64,000 nucleotides of DNA, from positions 1-64,000 of the forward strand of contig NZ_JAUORX010000013.1 in the NCBI RefSeq assembly GCF_030548175.1, written 5' to 3'. Source of the stretch: Cognatishimia sp. 1_MG-2023. GTDB taxonomy: Bacteria > Pseudomonadota > Alphaproteobacteria > Rhodobacterales > Rhodobacteraceae. The first letter of the stretch is position 1. Each line of letters opens with the position of its first letter. The translations under genes were made by a program, and so were the position numbers. The notes below the pieces were generated by a model. It was not told the DNA's origin and did not search any database. It was given only the letters and a program-made list of their open reading frames with translations. Below, one piece after another: positions 20,085 to 28,555 of the stretch.

Positions 20085-22022
20085 ATGTTACGGCTTTTAT
20101 GGGCAACACTATTGGCAGTATTCCTCGCGGATGTTGCTGCGGCACAGGGCGTATTAGGGTCGGCTATGGACGCTATTCGCGCCAAGGACTGGGCTGAGGC
20201 GCAGCGTTTGGTACGGCGGCAGAATGATGTCGCGCAGGATGTCGTTGAGTGGCATCGCTTGCGCGCCGGTGAAGGTACAGCACGAGAAGCGGCATCATTT
20301 TTGGCGCGACGGGGTGATTGGCCCGGTTTGCCGTATTTGCGCAAACAGATGGAGCCTGCGTTAAAGACGGCCTCAGGAGATCATGTGCGTGCCTATTTTG
20401 CGGATACCCAACCGCAAACGGCGAAGGGCGCCTTTGCTTATGCGCGGGCCTTGCGGAGGGCTGGCCAGAAAACGGCGGCGGATGCCGAGATTGTGCGGGC
20501 GTGGCGCAGTTTTGCGATGAGCGAACAGGTGCAGACGGATTATCTGGATGTGCATGGGCCACTATTGAAGAAGCATCATGAGGCGCGTCTGGATCACCTG
20601 TTGTGGCAAGGCTGGCGCGAGAATGTGCTGCGGATGTACCCATTGGTGAGTGAAGGTCAGCAAAAGCTGGCAGCCGCGCGGTTGGCGTTGCGGCGGAACT
20701 TGGACGGCGTTGACGGTTATATTGAAGCGGTGCCTGCGCGATTGGCTAAAGATCCGGGATTGGCGTTTGAGCGGTTCGCTTGGCGGGCGCGGAAGGGGCG
20801 GAATGCTTCGGCGATTGAGTTGATCTTGGCGCAGAGCAAAGCAAAGAAGTTGGGTGATGCAGCGTCTTGGGCCGGTTGGCGGCGCGCCTTGGTGCGCAGT
20901 GAAATGCGGGCGGGGCGGCATACGCAGGCCTATGCGGTGGCGACGAACCATGGGCTGACGGAGGGCAGCAGCTATGCTGATCTTGAGTGGTTGGCGGGCT
21001 ATTTGTCGTTGCGGTTTATGAATAGGCCGGGCGTCGCTTTGCAGCACTTTGTACGGTTTGAACAAGCCGTGGAAACGCCGATTTCCTTTGGTCGTGCCGG
21101 CTATTGGATTGGCCGGGCTTATGAGGCCATGGGTGACAAAGCTGCGGCGCAAAAGGCTTATGCTGGCGGTGGTCAGTATCAGACGACGTTCTATGGTTTG
21201 TTGGCTGCCGAGAAAGCGGGTGTGCCGGTTCAAGCTGCTTTGAGCGGTGGTTCGGCGCCATCGTGGCGCGGGGCGCCTTATACGAACAGCTCTGTACATA
21301 AAGCGGCTGTGTTGTTGCTGAATAGTGGCGAACTTTCTTTGGCAGAGCGGTTCTGGACGCATCTGGCTGAATCGCAGGACAAAGCGACCATGGCGCAGAT
21401 GGGGCAGATGGCGATTGAGATAAACGAGCCGCATATTGCTGTCATGCTGGGTAAGCGGTTTGCGCAATATGGGCATGAAATTCATGCGCCCTATTATGCG
21501 GTGCATCCCTTTGCGAAGCGTCGCAATTTGCGGGTGCCTGCCGAAATGGCGTTGTCGATTGCACGGCGCGAGAGTGAATTTGATCCAAGCGTTGTGTCTG
21601 GTGCGAATGCGATGGGCTTGATGCAGATTTTACCGGGCACTGCCAAAGAAGTGGCGGGCGATTTGGGGGTTTCTTACAGCAAGTCCAAGCTGTTGAGTGA
21701 CCCGGATTACAACGTGACCTTGGGCACGGCGTATCTGGCGGGGCTGTCGGAACAGTTTGATGGCAATGTGATTATGGTTGCCGCTGGGTATAACGCTGGG
21801 CCAAGCCGTCCGGTGAAATGGATGGCGCAGAATGGCGATCCTCGGCGGCGCGGCGGCATGGATATTGTCGATTGGATTGAACACATCCCATTCAATGAAA
21901 CGCGGAACTATGTGATGCGGGTGGCCGAAAGCTTGCCTGTTTATCGTGCGCGTTTGGGCAAGACCGCTTTGCCGGTGCCGTTTAGCAAGGAATTGGTCGG
22001 ACGGTCGTTGCTAACGAATTAA
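20085..22022 (+). CDS. Soluble lytic murein transglycosylase (Slt70-like)
   Basis: The 645-aa periplasmic enzyme cleaves peptidoglycan between MurNAc and GlcNAc with 1,6-anhydro ring formation. It has an N-terminal signal peptide (LLWATLLAVFLADVAAAQ), a long helical superhelix of repeated helices (about residues 25-460) and a C-terminal SLT domain with catalytic Glu496 in ARRESEFDPS, then GLMQILPGTA and AAGYNAGPSR. Length and architecture match Slt70. The short 98-bp region upstream separates it from divergent dapA, and the 3' end overlaps the convergent TauE/SafE gene by 4 bp. Confidence 0.93.
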   Translation: MLRLLWATLLAVFLADVAAAQGVLGSAMDAIRAKDWAEAQRLVRRQNDVAQDVVEWHRLRAGEGTAREAASFLARRGDWPGLPYLRKQMEPALKTASGDHVRAYFADTQPQTAKGAFAYARALRRAGQKTAADAEIVRAWRSFAMSEQVQTDYLDVHGPLLKKHHEARLDHLLWQGWRENVLRMYPLVSEGQQKLAAARLALRRNLDGVDGYIEAVPARLAKDPGLAFERFAWRARKGRNASAIELILAQSKAKKLGDAASWAGWRRALVRSEMRAGRHTQAYAVATNHGLTEGSSYADLEWLAGYLSLRFMNRPGVALQHFVRFEQAVETPISFGRAGYWIGRAYEAMGDKAAAQKAYAGGGQYQTTFYGLLAAEKAGVPVQAALSGGSAPSWRGAPYTNSSVHKAAVLLLNSGELSLAERFWTHLAESQDKATMAQMGQMAIEINEPHIAVMLGKRFAQYGHEIHAPYYAVHPFAKRRNLRVPAEMALSIARRESEFDPSVVSGANAMGLMQILPGTAKEVAGDLGVSYSKSKLLSDPDYNVTLGTAYLAGLSEQFDGNVIMVAAGYNAGPSRPVKWMAQNGDPRRRGGMDIVDWIEHIPFNETRNYVMRVAESLPVYRARLGKTALPVPFSKELVGRSLLTN

Positions 22023-22759
22023 AGCAAGACCTGCGCGAGGATGAATAGGCCTGAGGCCAGTAGCAACCAAACGATCCATTTGCGAAAGGCTTGCTCTGAC
22101 GCTTTGGCGTAGGCTTTGACGCCGATGAACGCGCCCAATACGCAGACGGGGGCTGCGAAAGCTGCGTAGAATAGCACTTCGGTCGTGACCACGCCAAAGG
22201 CTGCCATTGAAAGCGCTGAACAGCAAAGGATCACTAGATTGAAGGGCTGATACCGCGCGCGTTGCTCAGTGGATGGCAGGTTTTGAAGCTGTAGCCAGAC
22301 GATTGGGGCTGGGCCGGATAGGCCCGCAAGACCCCCAAGAATGCCGCCCCCAAAGCCAACAATTCGATCACGCGAGACGGGCTGCACAGGAATCGTTAAG
22401 CGCAGGCGTTTTCCCATGAGTTGCCAAAGGGCGTAGGTCACGAGGAAGAGGCCGATGAAGCCTTTGATCGCATCCGGGGCGATGAACAGCAGGATAAGTG
22501 TGCCGAGTGGCACACCAAGGATACCACCGCCAATCATCGGAACCGCTTTGCGAAACTCGAGCTGTTTTGACAGGCGGGCAAGGCCGGTCAATTGCCCCAC
22601 AACGGCGGTAATCGTAACCAAAGGAGGCACGATCTCTGTTGGTAGAAATGCAAACCAGATGCCCGATGCGAAGAGGGCAGTGCCAAAGCCTGCGAAACCG
22701 CTGACAAAACCAGCAAGCAAAGCGCCGGCACTTAGGGCCATCAGGATGTCAAAGCTCAT
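22019..22759 (-). CDS. TauE/SafE family membrane transporter
   Basis: The 246-aa inner-membrane protein has about seven to eight hydrophobic helices in two halves, each opening with a Gly-rich motif (GFVSGFAGFGTALFASG near residue 17; GFGGGILGGLAGLSGP near 130) typical of the TauE/SafE sulfite/organosulfonate exporter family. The substrate is unknown. It ends head-on with the transglycosylase gene (4-bp overlap) and follows the EamA gene with a 12-bp gap, so it is probably the last gene of the mnmD-EamA-TauE operon. Confidence 0.88.
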   Translation of the reverse strand: MSFDILMALSAGALLAGFVSGFAGFGTALFASGIWFAFLPTEIVPPLVTITAVVGQLTGLARLSKQLEFRKAVPMIGGGILGVPLGTLILLFIAPDAIKGFIGLFLVTYALWQLMGKRLRLTIPVQPVSRDRIVGFGGGILGGLAGLSGPAPIVWLQLQNLPSTEQRARYQPFNLVILCCSALSMAAFGVVTTEVLFYAAFAAPVCVLGAFIGVKAYAKASEQAFRKWIVWLLLASGLFILAQVLL

Positions 22760-22771
22760 ACGTTCGGGCCT

Positions 22772-23638
22772 TTAGGTTTGGGTTTGTCGTTCTCGCCATA
22801 ACGTGAAAAGCCCTGCGCCGACAATGATGCTGGCACCGATGGCTACGTTCAGTCGCAAGGTCTCGGCAAAGATTGTCATGCCGACGGCAGCGGCAAAGGG
22901 GAGTTGCAAATAGGCAAAGGGCTGAACCGCGCTGGCTTCGGCAGTTTCATAGGTTTTGATCAATAGCCAATGCCCTGCGACGCTCATCAAACAAAGGATC
23001 AAGAGCCAGATCAAATCTGAGCCGTGGATCGGTTCCCAAAAGAACAGCCCAATGGCCGTCATTGTGACGCAACCCGCTACGCCGGTGTAGAAAAAACTGG
23101 TTTCGGTACTGTCATAGCGCGAGGCATAGCGCGTCAGCAGGCCATAGCCCGCAAACATCATCGCGCCGATCAGTGGGATAATGGCCAATGGGCTAAATAC
23201 GCCGCTGCCCGGTTGCAGGATGATCAGAACGCCAACAAAGCCAACCCCGACGGCGAGCCAACGCCTCCAGCCAACTTGTTCGCCAAGTAAAGGTCCAGAG
23301 AGGGCAACCACCAGCAGTGGATAGCAGACAAAGATGGCATGGGTTTCTGTGAGGCCAAGCAACGCAAGCGACCCAACGGTCACGCAGATTTCTAACGCGA
23401 GCAATGCGCCGCGAGTCCATTGTAGCCAAGGCAGTTGCGTTTTGGCCGCCTTGCGAAAACCGCCATTGCGTTGGGATATCATTACGACAAAGGCCGCAAA
23501 GAACCAGTAGCGGATCATGACGATCATATAGACGTTGTATTCTACCACCAGATACCGCGACACGCCGTCCTGCATGGCAAACATGAAGGCCGTGAGGCTC
23601 ATCAATAGAACGCCGAGGCGGTTGTTGGTTTGGTTCAT
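22772..23638 (-). CDS. EamA family (DMT superfamily) transporter
   Basis: The 288-aa protein has ten predicted membrane helices in two EamA repeats (about 10-140 and 150-280), the standard drug/metabolite transporter architecture. Such proteins export or import amino acids, nucleobases or other metabolites; the sequence does not reveal which. The start codon overlaps the mnmD stop (ATGA), so the gene is translationally coupled to the tRNA-modification gene, which is probably just operon packing. Confidence 0.88.
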   Translation of the reverse strand: MNQTNNRLGVLLMSLTAFMFAMQDGVSRYLVVEYNVYMIVMIRYWFFAAFVVMISQRNGGFRKAAKTQLPWLQWTRGALLALEICVTVGSLALLGLTETHAIFVCYPLLVVALSGPLLGEQVGWRRWLAVGVGFVGVLIILQPGSGVFSPLAIIPLIGAMMFAGYGLLTRYASRYDSTETSFFYTGVAGCVTMTAIGLFFWEPIHGSDLIWLLILCLMSVAGHWLLIKTYETAEASAVQPFAYLQLPFAAAVGMTIFAETLRLNVAIGASIIVGAGLFTLWRERQTQT

Positions 23639-24312
23639 TTGGCGGCTTTCAGGGCAGTTGTCATATGCCGCTTGCGCCCAAATCCTTGGATGCGGGTTAC
23701 GTCAAATCCAGCGTTTTCCAGATTGCGGCGTACAAAGCCTGCGGCGGTATATGTGGCAGCGGTGCCGCCTGTTTTGGTGTGGGCGCCAACCTGTTGCATC
23801 AGGTCTTCGTCCCAAAGTTCAGGATTCTTGGCAGGTGAAAACCCATCAAGGAACCACGCATCCGCCAGCCAATTCTGTTGCGCCAATGTTCTGCGCGCAT
23901 CCCCCAAAACAACGGTCGCGTCGATGCCTTTTAGCGTTGTTAGAGTCTTATCTTGCGCCCAAGCGTCAACCAACCGAACGGCATATTCCGCCACTTCTGG
24001 AAAGGCCGTCAGGGCACGCGCCATTTCTTCGGCCTCCATTGGAAAGGCTTCGAAACTGGTGAAACGTAAGGGGGTGTCTTGGCCCGATGCCTCCCACGCG
24101 CGCCATGCGGCCAATAGGTTTAGGCCGGTGCCAAAGCCAAGTTCCGCAATATGAAACCCGGGGGCAAAGCGCGCAGGCAGGTTGTTGCCCGACAGGAATA
24201 CGTGGCGCGTTTCATTCAACCCATTGTCGAGGCTGAAGTATGGGTCGTCGAAACGGGTCGAAACGGGGATCTTCTCGTCTCGCCATTCTAGCTTTGCTGA
24301 CTGGTCGCTCAT
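23635..24312 (-). CDS. mnmD: tRNA (5-methylaminomethyl-2-thiouridine34) methyltransferase, MnmD-type
   Basis: The 225-aa protein corresponds to the methyltransferase half of E. coli MnmC, which finishes mnm5s2U34 in the anticodons of Lys, Glu and Gln tRNAs. The SAM-binding motif is AELGFGTGLNLLAAW; the catalytic-loop region is WFLDGFSPAKNPELW. I chose the ATG at 24312 (MSDQSAKLEWRD) because 24 upstream codons lack family similarity. The oxidoreductase half is encoded as a separate divergent gene starting 71 bp away, so MnmC is split here. Confidence 0.88.
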   Translation of the reverse strand: MSDQSAKLEWRDEKIPVSTRFDDPYFSLDNGLNETRHVFLSGNNLPARFAPGFHIAELGFGTGLNLLAAWRAWEASGQDTPLRFTSFEAFPMEAEEMARALTAFPEVAEYAVRLVDAWAQDKTLTTLKGIDATVVLGDARRTLAQQNWLADAWFLDGFSPAKNPELWDEDLMQQVGAHTKTGGTAATYTAAGFVRRNLENAGFDVTRIQGFGRKRHMTTALKAAK

Positions 24313-24383
24313 GTGCGAATGCCTTACAGATGCGTATCTAAATGTCCGGCGATTAGCATTGGGCAAAATCAAGAGGTTTGGCA

Positions 24384-25418
24384 ATGGTCGATGTCACAGT
24401 GATGGGCGCAGGGGCGTTTGGGTTATCCGTGGCATGGGCCTGCGTGCAACGCGGCGCTAAGGTGCAAGTGATTGATCCGAATGGCGTGGCGGCTGGGTCG
24501 TCGGGTGGCATCGTGGGGGCCTTGGCGCCGCACACGCCAGAGAAGTGGAACGACAAAAAGGCGTTTCAGTTTGAAAGCCTGATTATGGCCGAGGCTTTCT
24601 GGTCAGAGGTCGGGGCAGTGGCTGGGCTATCTTCGGGATATGGCAGATTGGGGCGCTTGCAGCCTATTGCCGATGAACGCGCGATGGCGTTGGCCAAGGC
24701 ACGGGCAGATGGCGCTAGGTCGCTGTGGCAGGGCAAAGCCGTTTGGGACATTATTCCTGCGGCGGATGCCGGCGAATGGGCCCCGCAGTCGCCAACCGGA
24801 TTTCTGATCAAAGACTCACTAAGTGGGCGTATTCATCCACGTCAGGCCTGTTTGGCACTGGCAGCGGCACTGCGAGCCAAGGGCGCAGTTATTGCGACGG
24901 ATGGGGATGCGTTGGGCAAGGTGGTTTGGGCCACCGGTTGGCGCGGGTTGGTTGACCTGTCTGATCAAATGGGCCGCATGGTCGGCAATGGTGTCAAAGG
25001 CCAAGCTGTGCTGCTAAAACTGGATCGCAGTGACCTCCCGCAGCTTTTTGCAGATACCGTGCACATCATCCCGCATGCGGACGGGACCGTGGCGATTGGG
25101 TCAACCAGCGAACGCGAATTTGACTCACCCAATACGAACGACGCGCAGATTGATGCCGTTCTGGATCGTGCAATTACCGCAATGCCCGTTCTCGCAGATG
25201 CGCCTGTTTTGGAAAAATGGGCTGGCGTGCGCCCCCGTGCCAAAAGCCGCGCGCCGATGCTGGGCGTGCATCCCATGCAGCCCGATGCCTATATCGCGAA
25301 TGGTGGATTTAAGATCGGCTTTGGCATGGCGCCCAAGGTTGGAATGGTCATGGCAGACCTGATCTTAGACGGTCGCGATACAATTCCCGAAGGGTTCAAA
25401 CCAAGCGCGTCTCTTTAA
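24384..25418 (+). CDS. FAD-dependent oxidoreductase (DAO family), possible MnmC oxidoreductase counterpart
   Basis: The 344-aa protein has an N-terminal Rossmann FAD motif (GAGAFGLSVAWACVQRG, residues about 8-24), a substrate domain, and the C-terminal GGFKIGFGMAPKVG segment of D-amino-acid oxidase/glycine oxidase-type enzymes. The ATG at 24384 is seven bases past AAGAGG; an earlier TTG at 24378 is too close to that site. Divergence from mnmD across 71 bp suggests it could remove the carboxymethyl group of cmnm5U34, as the second half of E. coli MnmC does. An unrelated amino-acid oxidase is the alternative. Confidence 0.75.
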   Translation: MVDVTVMGAGAFGLSVAWACVQRGAKVQVIDPNGVAAGSSGGIVGALAPHTPEKWNDKKAFQFESLIMAEAFWSEVGAVAGLSSGYGRLGRLQPIADERAMALAKARADGARSLWQGKAVWDIIPAADAGEWAPQSPTGFLIKDSLSGRIHPRQACLALAAALRAKGAVIATDGDALGKVVWATGWRGLVDLSDQMGRMVGNGVKGQAVLLKLDRSDLPQLFADTVHIIPHADGTVAIGSTSEREFDSPNTNDAQIDAVLDRAITAMPVLADAPVLEKWAGVRPRAKSRAPMLGVHPMQPDAYIANGGFKIGFGMAPKVGMVMADLILDGRDTIPEGFKPSASL

Positions 25419-25421
25419 CCC

Positions 25422-25964
25422 TTAGTTTGAATGTTCAATCTCGGCTTTGAGCGCATCCATCAAACGGCTGGCAGATACCTGATACCGTTCATTGATCAGC
25501 TGTCCATTCTCGTCGAACTCTTTTCCAGAGCTGGCAATTGCCACTTCTGATGCCGCGACCAAGCGCACGTTGAATGGAGTCATGCAGTTGCGCAGCATGG
25601 TTTGTGCGCGGATGCCTCCGGCGCGGCCGGCTGCGGCGCTCATGACGGCGACGGGTTTGTTTGTCCACGGAGTGGGCTTTGAGCGGCTTACCCAATCAAG
25701 AGCATTTTTCAAAACCCCCGTGATACCGGAATTGTATTCCGGGGTGGAGATCAGCACGGCGTCAGCTTCGGTAATTTGTTGCACCAGTGTTTGAACAGCG
25801 GCTGGCAGGCCGTCGCGGTCTTCGTCATCGCCATTGTAGAGGGGGATGTTTAGATCAGCTTCAACGTAAGTCGCGTCGCCAAAAAGCCGCGCTGCTTCGC
25901 GGATCAGTTTGGTGTTGGTTGCGTCAGTTCGAAGAGAGCCGGAAATACCCAGAAGTTTGGTCAT
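25422..25964 (-). CDS. NADPH-dependent FMN reductase family protein
   Basis: The 180-aa flavodoxin-fold protein has the FMN-phosphate loop GISGSLRTDATNTKLI at the N terminus and the family motif TPEYNSGITGVLKNALDW (about 80-98). Members reduce quinones, azo dyes or chromate with NAD(P)H, or supply FMNH2. The ATG at 25964 has AGGACAC upstream. It converges on the FAD oxidoreductase gene with a 3-bp gap and is otherwise monocistronic. Specific substrate not inferable. Confidence 0.87.
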   Translation of the reverse strand: MTKLLGISGSLRTDATNTKLIREAARLFGDATYVEADLNIPLYNGDDEDRDGLPAAVQTLVQQITEADAVLISTPEYNSGITGVLKNALDWVSRSKPTPWTNKPVAVMSAAAGRAGGIRAQTMLRNCMTPFNVRLVAASEVAIASSGKEFDENGQLINERYQVSASRLMDALKAEIEHSN

Positions 25965-26066
25965 GATGTGTCCTTGCGCTGTGGTCTTATCGATAAGGTA
26001 AAGACATCACCGATAGTTGCAACGCAGTGGGCAAACAGGGCCTGTGCGATTTCGCGCGAGGTTGGG

Positions 26067-26094
26067 TTTTAGGTATTTGGATCAAGAAAAAGCC
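26067..26094 (-). repeat. 3'-end repeat element, copy c (after the OmpA-like gene)
   Basis: The minus strand reads TTTTTCTTGATCCAAATACC then TAAAA. It follows the terminator of the OmpA-like gene directly, sharing its T-tract. It has only the core, with no GGAGG mini-hairpin. Confidence 0.8.
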
Positions 26095-26123
26095 CAGCGG
26101 TGTAATGTCGTCCGCTGGGCTTT
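26089..26123 (-). terminator. Terminator downstream of the OmpA-like lipoprotein gene
   Basis: A perfect 12-bp stem (AAAGCCCAGCGG, 26089-26100, with CCGCTGGGCTTT, 26112-26123) and an 11-nt loop lie 9 bp past the stop; T residues follow on the minus strand. Confidence 0.9.
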
Positions 26124-26132
26124 AGATGTGGA

Positions 26133-26789
26133 TCAGGCTGCGTTTGGCAGGATCACGATTTCAACGCGGCGGTTTTGCGCGCGGCCCTCTGGAGTGAGGT
26201 TAGAGGCAAGCGGCTGGTCTTCGCCGCGGCCAATTGTTTGGATACGGCTAAAGGGAATGCCTGCTTCTAGCAGAACGTCCGCGACAGATTCCGCGCGGCG
26301 TTGGCTGAGGCCTTGGTTGTAGGACGCATCGCCGACGTTATCCGTGTGACCCAAAATCTGGATGGTCGAGTTCGGATAGGCCTGTAGGTTGCCCGCAATT
26401 GCACCAAGGTCACGGCGTAGATCGCTGCGCACTGCGCTACTGTCTGTGGCAAACAGGATGTCCTGTGGCAGGGTCACGATCAGGCGGTCACCTGTGTTGG
26501 TGATTTGAACATTGTCGTTGTTTAGGTCACGACGCAGGTCTGCCTCTTGTTTGTCCAGCTCGTTGCCGACAAGCGCGCCGATGCCAGCACCGATGGCCGC
26601 ACCTTTGACAGCGCCTTTGCCTTTGTTGTCGCTGGTGATCGCGCCAAAGATACCACCAACAGCCGCGCCAATTGCTGCACCGTTTTTGGTTTTTGTGCGG
26701 TCGATACCTGCGTAATTCGGGTCAGTACATGCGCTGAGAGCCAGCGTTGCACCAAGGGTCAGGCCGATGGCCAATTTTGCTCGGATCAT
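26133..26789 (-). CDS. OmpA-family lipoprotein with glycine zipper (YiaD-like)
   Basis: The 218-aa outer-membrane lipoprotein begins with a lipoprotein signal peptide (LTLGATLALSAC lipobox, Cys about 20). It then has a glycine-zipper region (AAIGAAVGGIFGAI and AAIGAGIGALVGNEL, about 38-80) and a C-terminal OmpA/MotB peptidoglycan-binding domain (ILGHTDNVGDASYNQGLSQR, about 160-180, with the Asp and Arg that bind diaminopimelate). It probably links outer membrane and cell wall. The ATG at 26789 gives the lipobox at the right position; 17 upstream codons are not needed. Confidence 0.9.
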   Translation of the reverse strand: MIRAKLAIGLTLGATLALSACTDPNYAGIDRTKTKNGAAIGAAVGGIFGAITSDNKGKGAVKGAAIGAGIGALVGNELDKQEADLRRDLNNDNVQITNTGDRLIVTLPQDILFATDSSAVRSDLRRDLGAIAGNLQAYPNSTIQILGHTDNVGDASYNQGLSQRRAESVADVLLEAGIPFSRIQTIGRGEDQPLASNLTPEGRAQNRRVEIVILPNAA

Positions 26790-26916
26790 ATGTGCCTCTT
26801 TTAACAAGTCCGTTCGGCGGACATTTAGGGTCTGGCGCAATCTTGCGCCCTACACAGCTTGGTCACAAGGGGGAAATCGGCGGTGTATTGCCCATTTTAG
26901 GGTCTACTGGCGGGGA

Positions 26917-27768
26917 TCAGCCGCTTATCGCGTCTTCTGAACGGGCACCTTCATAGGCCAACATGGCGCGTTTGACGGGCAGGCCCCAGTGATAGCCGCC
27001 CAAGCCGCCTGATTTGCGTAGGGCACGATGGCAGGGGATCACCCAGCTGATTGGATTGCGCCCAACCGCTGTGCCGACAGCGCGCACCGCTTTTGGATTG
27101 CCAATGGCCAGCGCGATTTCTGAATATGTGGTGACTTGGCCCGAAGGGATGGACAGCAAGGCCTCCCAGACTTTGATCTGCAATGGGCTGCCGATCAGAT
27201 AAAGCGGGGTTTCTGCATTGGGCTTGGTTGAGAAGACGTTGACGGCCCATGTGTTCAATCGCGCAGCGTCTTGAATAAACGTGGCTTCGGGCCAGCGCGA
27301 TTGCATATCCGCCATCGCGCCATCGTCCCCAGTTTCGGCAGTGAAGGCGAGACCACAGATGCCTTTGCCTGTTGCCATGATCAGGGCTTTGCCAAATGGG
27401 CTGTCATACCAGCACCAGTAGATCGTCAATCCGTCCGCGCCGCGTGCGTATTCGCCGGGGCTCATGGCTTCCCAACTTAGGAATAGGTCATGCAATCGGC
27501 CGGACCCGGACAGGCCTACCGATTGCGAGGTTTCTAATGTGGTGAAACGATTGCGCAGCAGTGCTTTTGCATGGCCCAAGGTCAAATACTGTTGGAACTT
27601 CTTAGGCGAGACCCCAGCCCATTTGGAGAATATGCGCTGAAAATGTGCGGGGCTCATGCCCATGGCGGTAGACAGTTCTTCCAACGAAAGGGTCGCGCCA
27701 TTCTGATCAATCAGCTCGATCGCGCGCCGCATGACGCCGTAGTGATAGCTTTGTTCCATGTCAGTCAT
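26917..27768 (-). CDS. Ada-like AraC regulator/O6-methylguanine-DNA methyltransferase
   Basis: The 283-aa protein fuses an N-terminal AraC-type helix-turn-helix (about 1-100; MGMSPAHFQRIFSKWAGVSP) to a C-terminal O6-alkylguanine-DNA alkyltransferase with the acceptor-Cys motif IPCHR near residue 245. It repairs O6-methylguanine by suicidal transfer. It lacks the N-terminal Ada zinc domain with the methyl-phosphotriester acceptor Cys, so it cannot be switched on in the way E. coli Ada is. AAGGAGCGG precedes the ATG. It is divergent from nth, another base-damage repair gene. Confidence 0.92.
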   Translation of the reverse strand: MTDMEQSYHYGVMRRAIELIDQNGATLSLEELSTAMGMSPAHFQRIFSKWAGVSPKKFQQYLTLGHAKALLRNRFTTLETSQSVGLSGSGRLHDLFLSWEAMSPGEYARGADGLTIYWCWYDSPFGKALIMATGKGICGLAFTAETGDDGAMADMQSRWPEATFIQDAARLNTWAVNVFSTKPNAETPLYLIGSPLQIKVWEALLSIPSGQVTTYSEIALAIGNPKAVRAVGTAVGRNPISWVIPCHRALRKSGGLGGYHWGLPVKRAMLAYEGARSEDAISG

Positions 27769-27910
27769 GAGCCGCTCCTTGAACGTCGGCCCATCCTAGA
27801 GGGACACTTGATCACAATCGACCCGAAATATGCGCTTTTGCCCTGCTGCAATTGATCTTGGGTCGCGCGCAGCTTATGGCATGGAAAACGCAGTGTTGCC
27901 CGAGGATGCT

Positions 27911-28555
27911 ATGGCGAAACAGCTTGATTACCACACGATCCGTGAGATTTTCACACGATTTGAGGCGGCAGACGCCGCGCCTAAGGGCGAGCTCGATCAC
28001 GTGAACGCCTATACGCTGGTCGTGGCTGTCGCGCTATCTGCGCAGGCCACCGATGTGGGCGTAAACAAAGCCACCAAAGAGCTGTTCAAAATTGCTGATA
28101 CCCCGCAAAAGATGCTGGACCTGGGCGAAGAGACAGTGATTGAGCATATCAAGACCATTGGCCTTTATCGCAACAAGGCCAAGAACGTGATGAAGATGTC
28201 GCGTATTTTGGTGGATGACTATGACGGCGTGGTTCCAAATTCGCGAGCCGCATTGGAAAGCCTGCCCGGCGTTGGCCGTAAAACCGCGAATGTGGTTTTG
28301 AACATGTGGTGGCAGTATCCGGCGCAGGCAGTTGATACACATATTTATCGTTTTGGTAATCGTTCGGGCGTGTGCCCCGGCAAAGACGTGGTGGCCGTTG
28401 AACGCGCCATCGAAGACCATATTCCCGTGGATTTTCAGCAACATGCACATCACTGGATGATTTTGCATGGGCGGTATCATTGCAAGGCGCGCAAGCCTTT
28501 GTGTGGCACCTGTTTGATCCGCGATCTCTGTATGTTTGAGGACAAGAACCTATGA
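27911..28555 (+). CDS. nth: Endonuclease III
   Basis: The 214-aa bifunctional DNA glycosylase/AP lyase removes oxidised pyrimidines. It has the helix-hairpin-helix LPGVGRKTANVVL with the catalytic Lys, the catalytic Asp in VDTHIYRFGNRSG, and a C-terminal [4Fe-4S] motif C-X6-C-X2-C-X5-C (CKARKPLCGTCLIRDLC). The ATG at 27911 is preceded by GAGG and matches the family N terminus (MAKQLDYHTI); the frame is open 27 codons further. The stop overlaps the adenosine kinase start (ATGA). Confidence 0.96.
   Translation: MAKQLDYHTIREIFTRFEAADAAPKGELDHVNAYTLVVAVALSAQATDVGVNKATKELFKIADTPQKMLDLGEETVIEHIKTIGLYRNKAKNVMKMSRILVDDYDGVVPNSRAALESLPGVGRKTANVVLNMWWQYPAQAVDTHIYRFGNRSGVCPGKDVVAVERAIEDHIPVDFQQHAHHWMILHGRYHCKARKPLCGTCLIRDLCMFEDKNL

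Noticed and set aside
20562-21506. 314-codon open frame antisense to the lytic transglycosylase
   Set aside because: It has basic, low-complexity composition and lies wholly inside a conserved gene.
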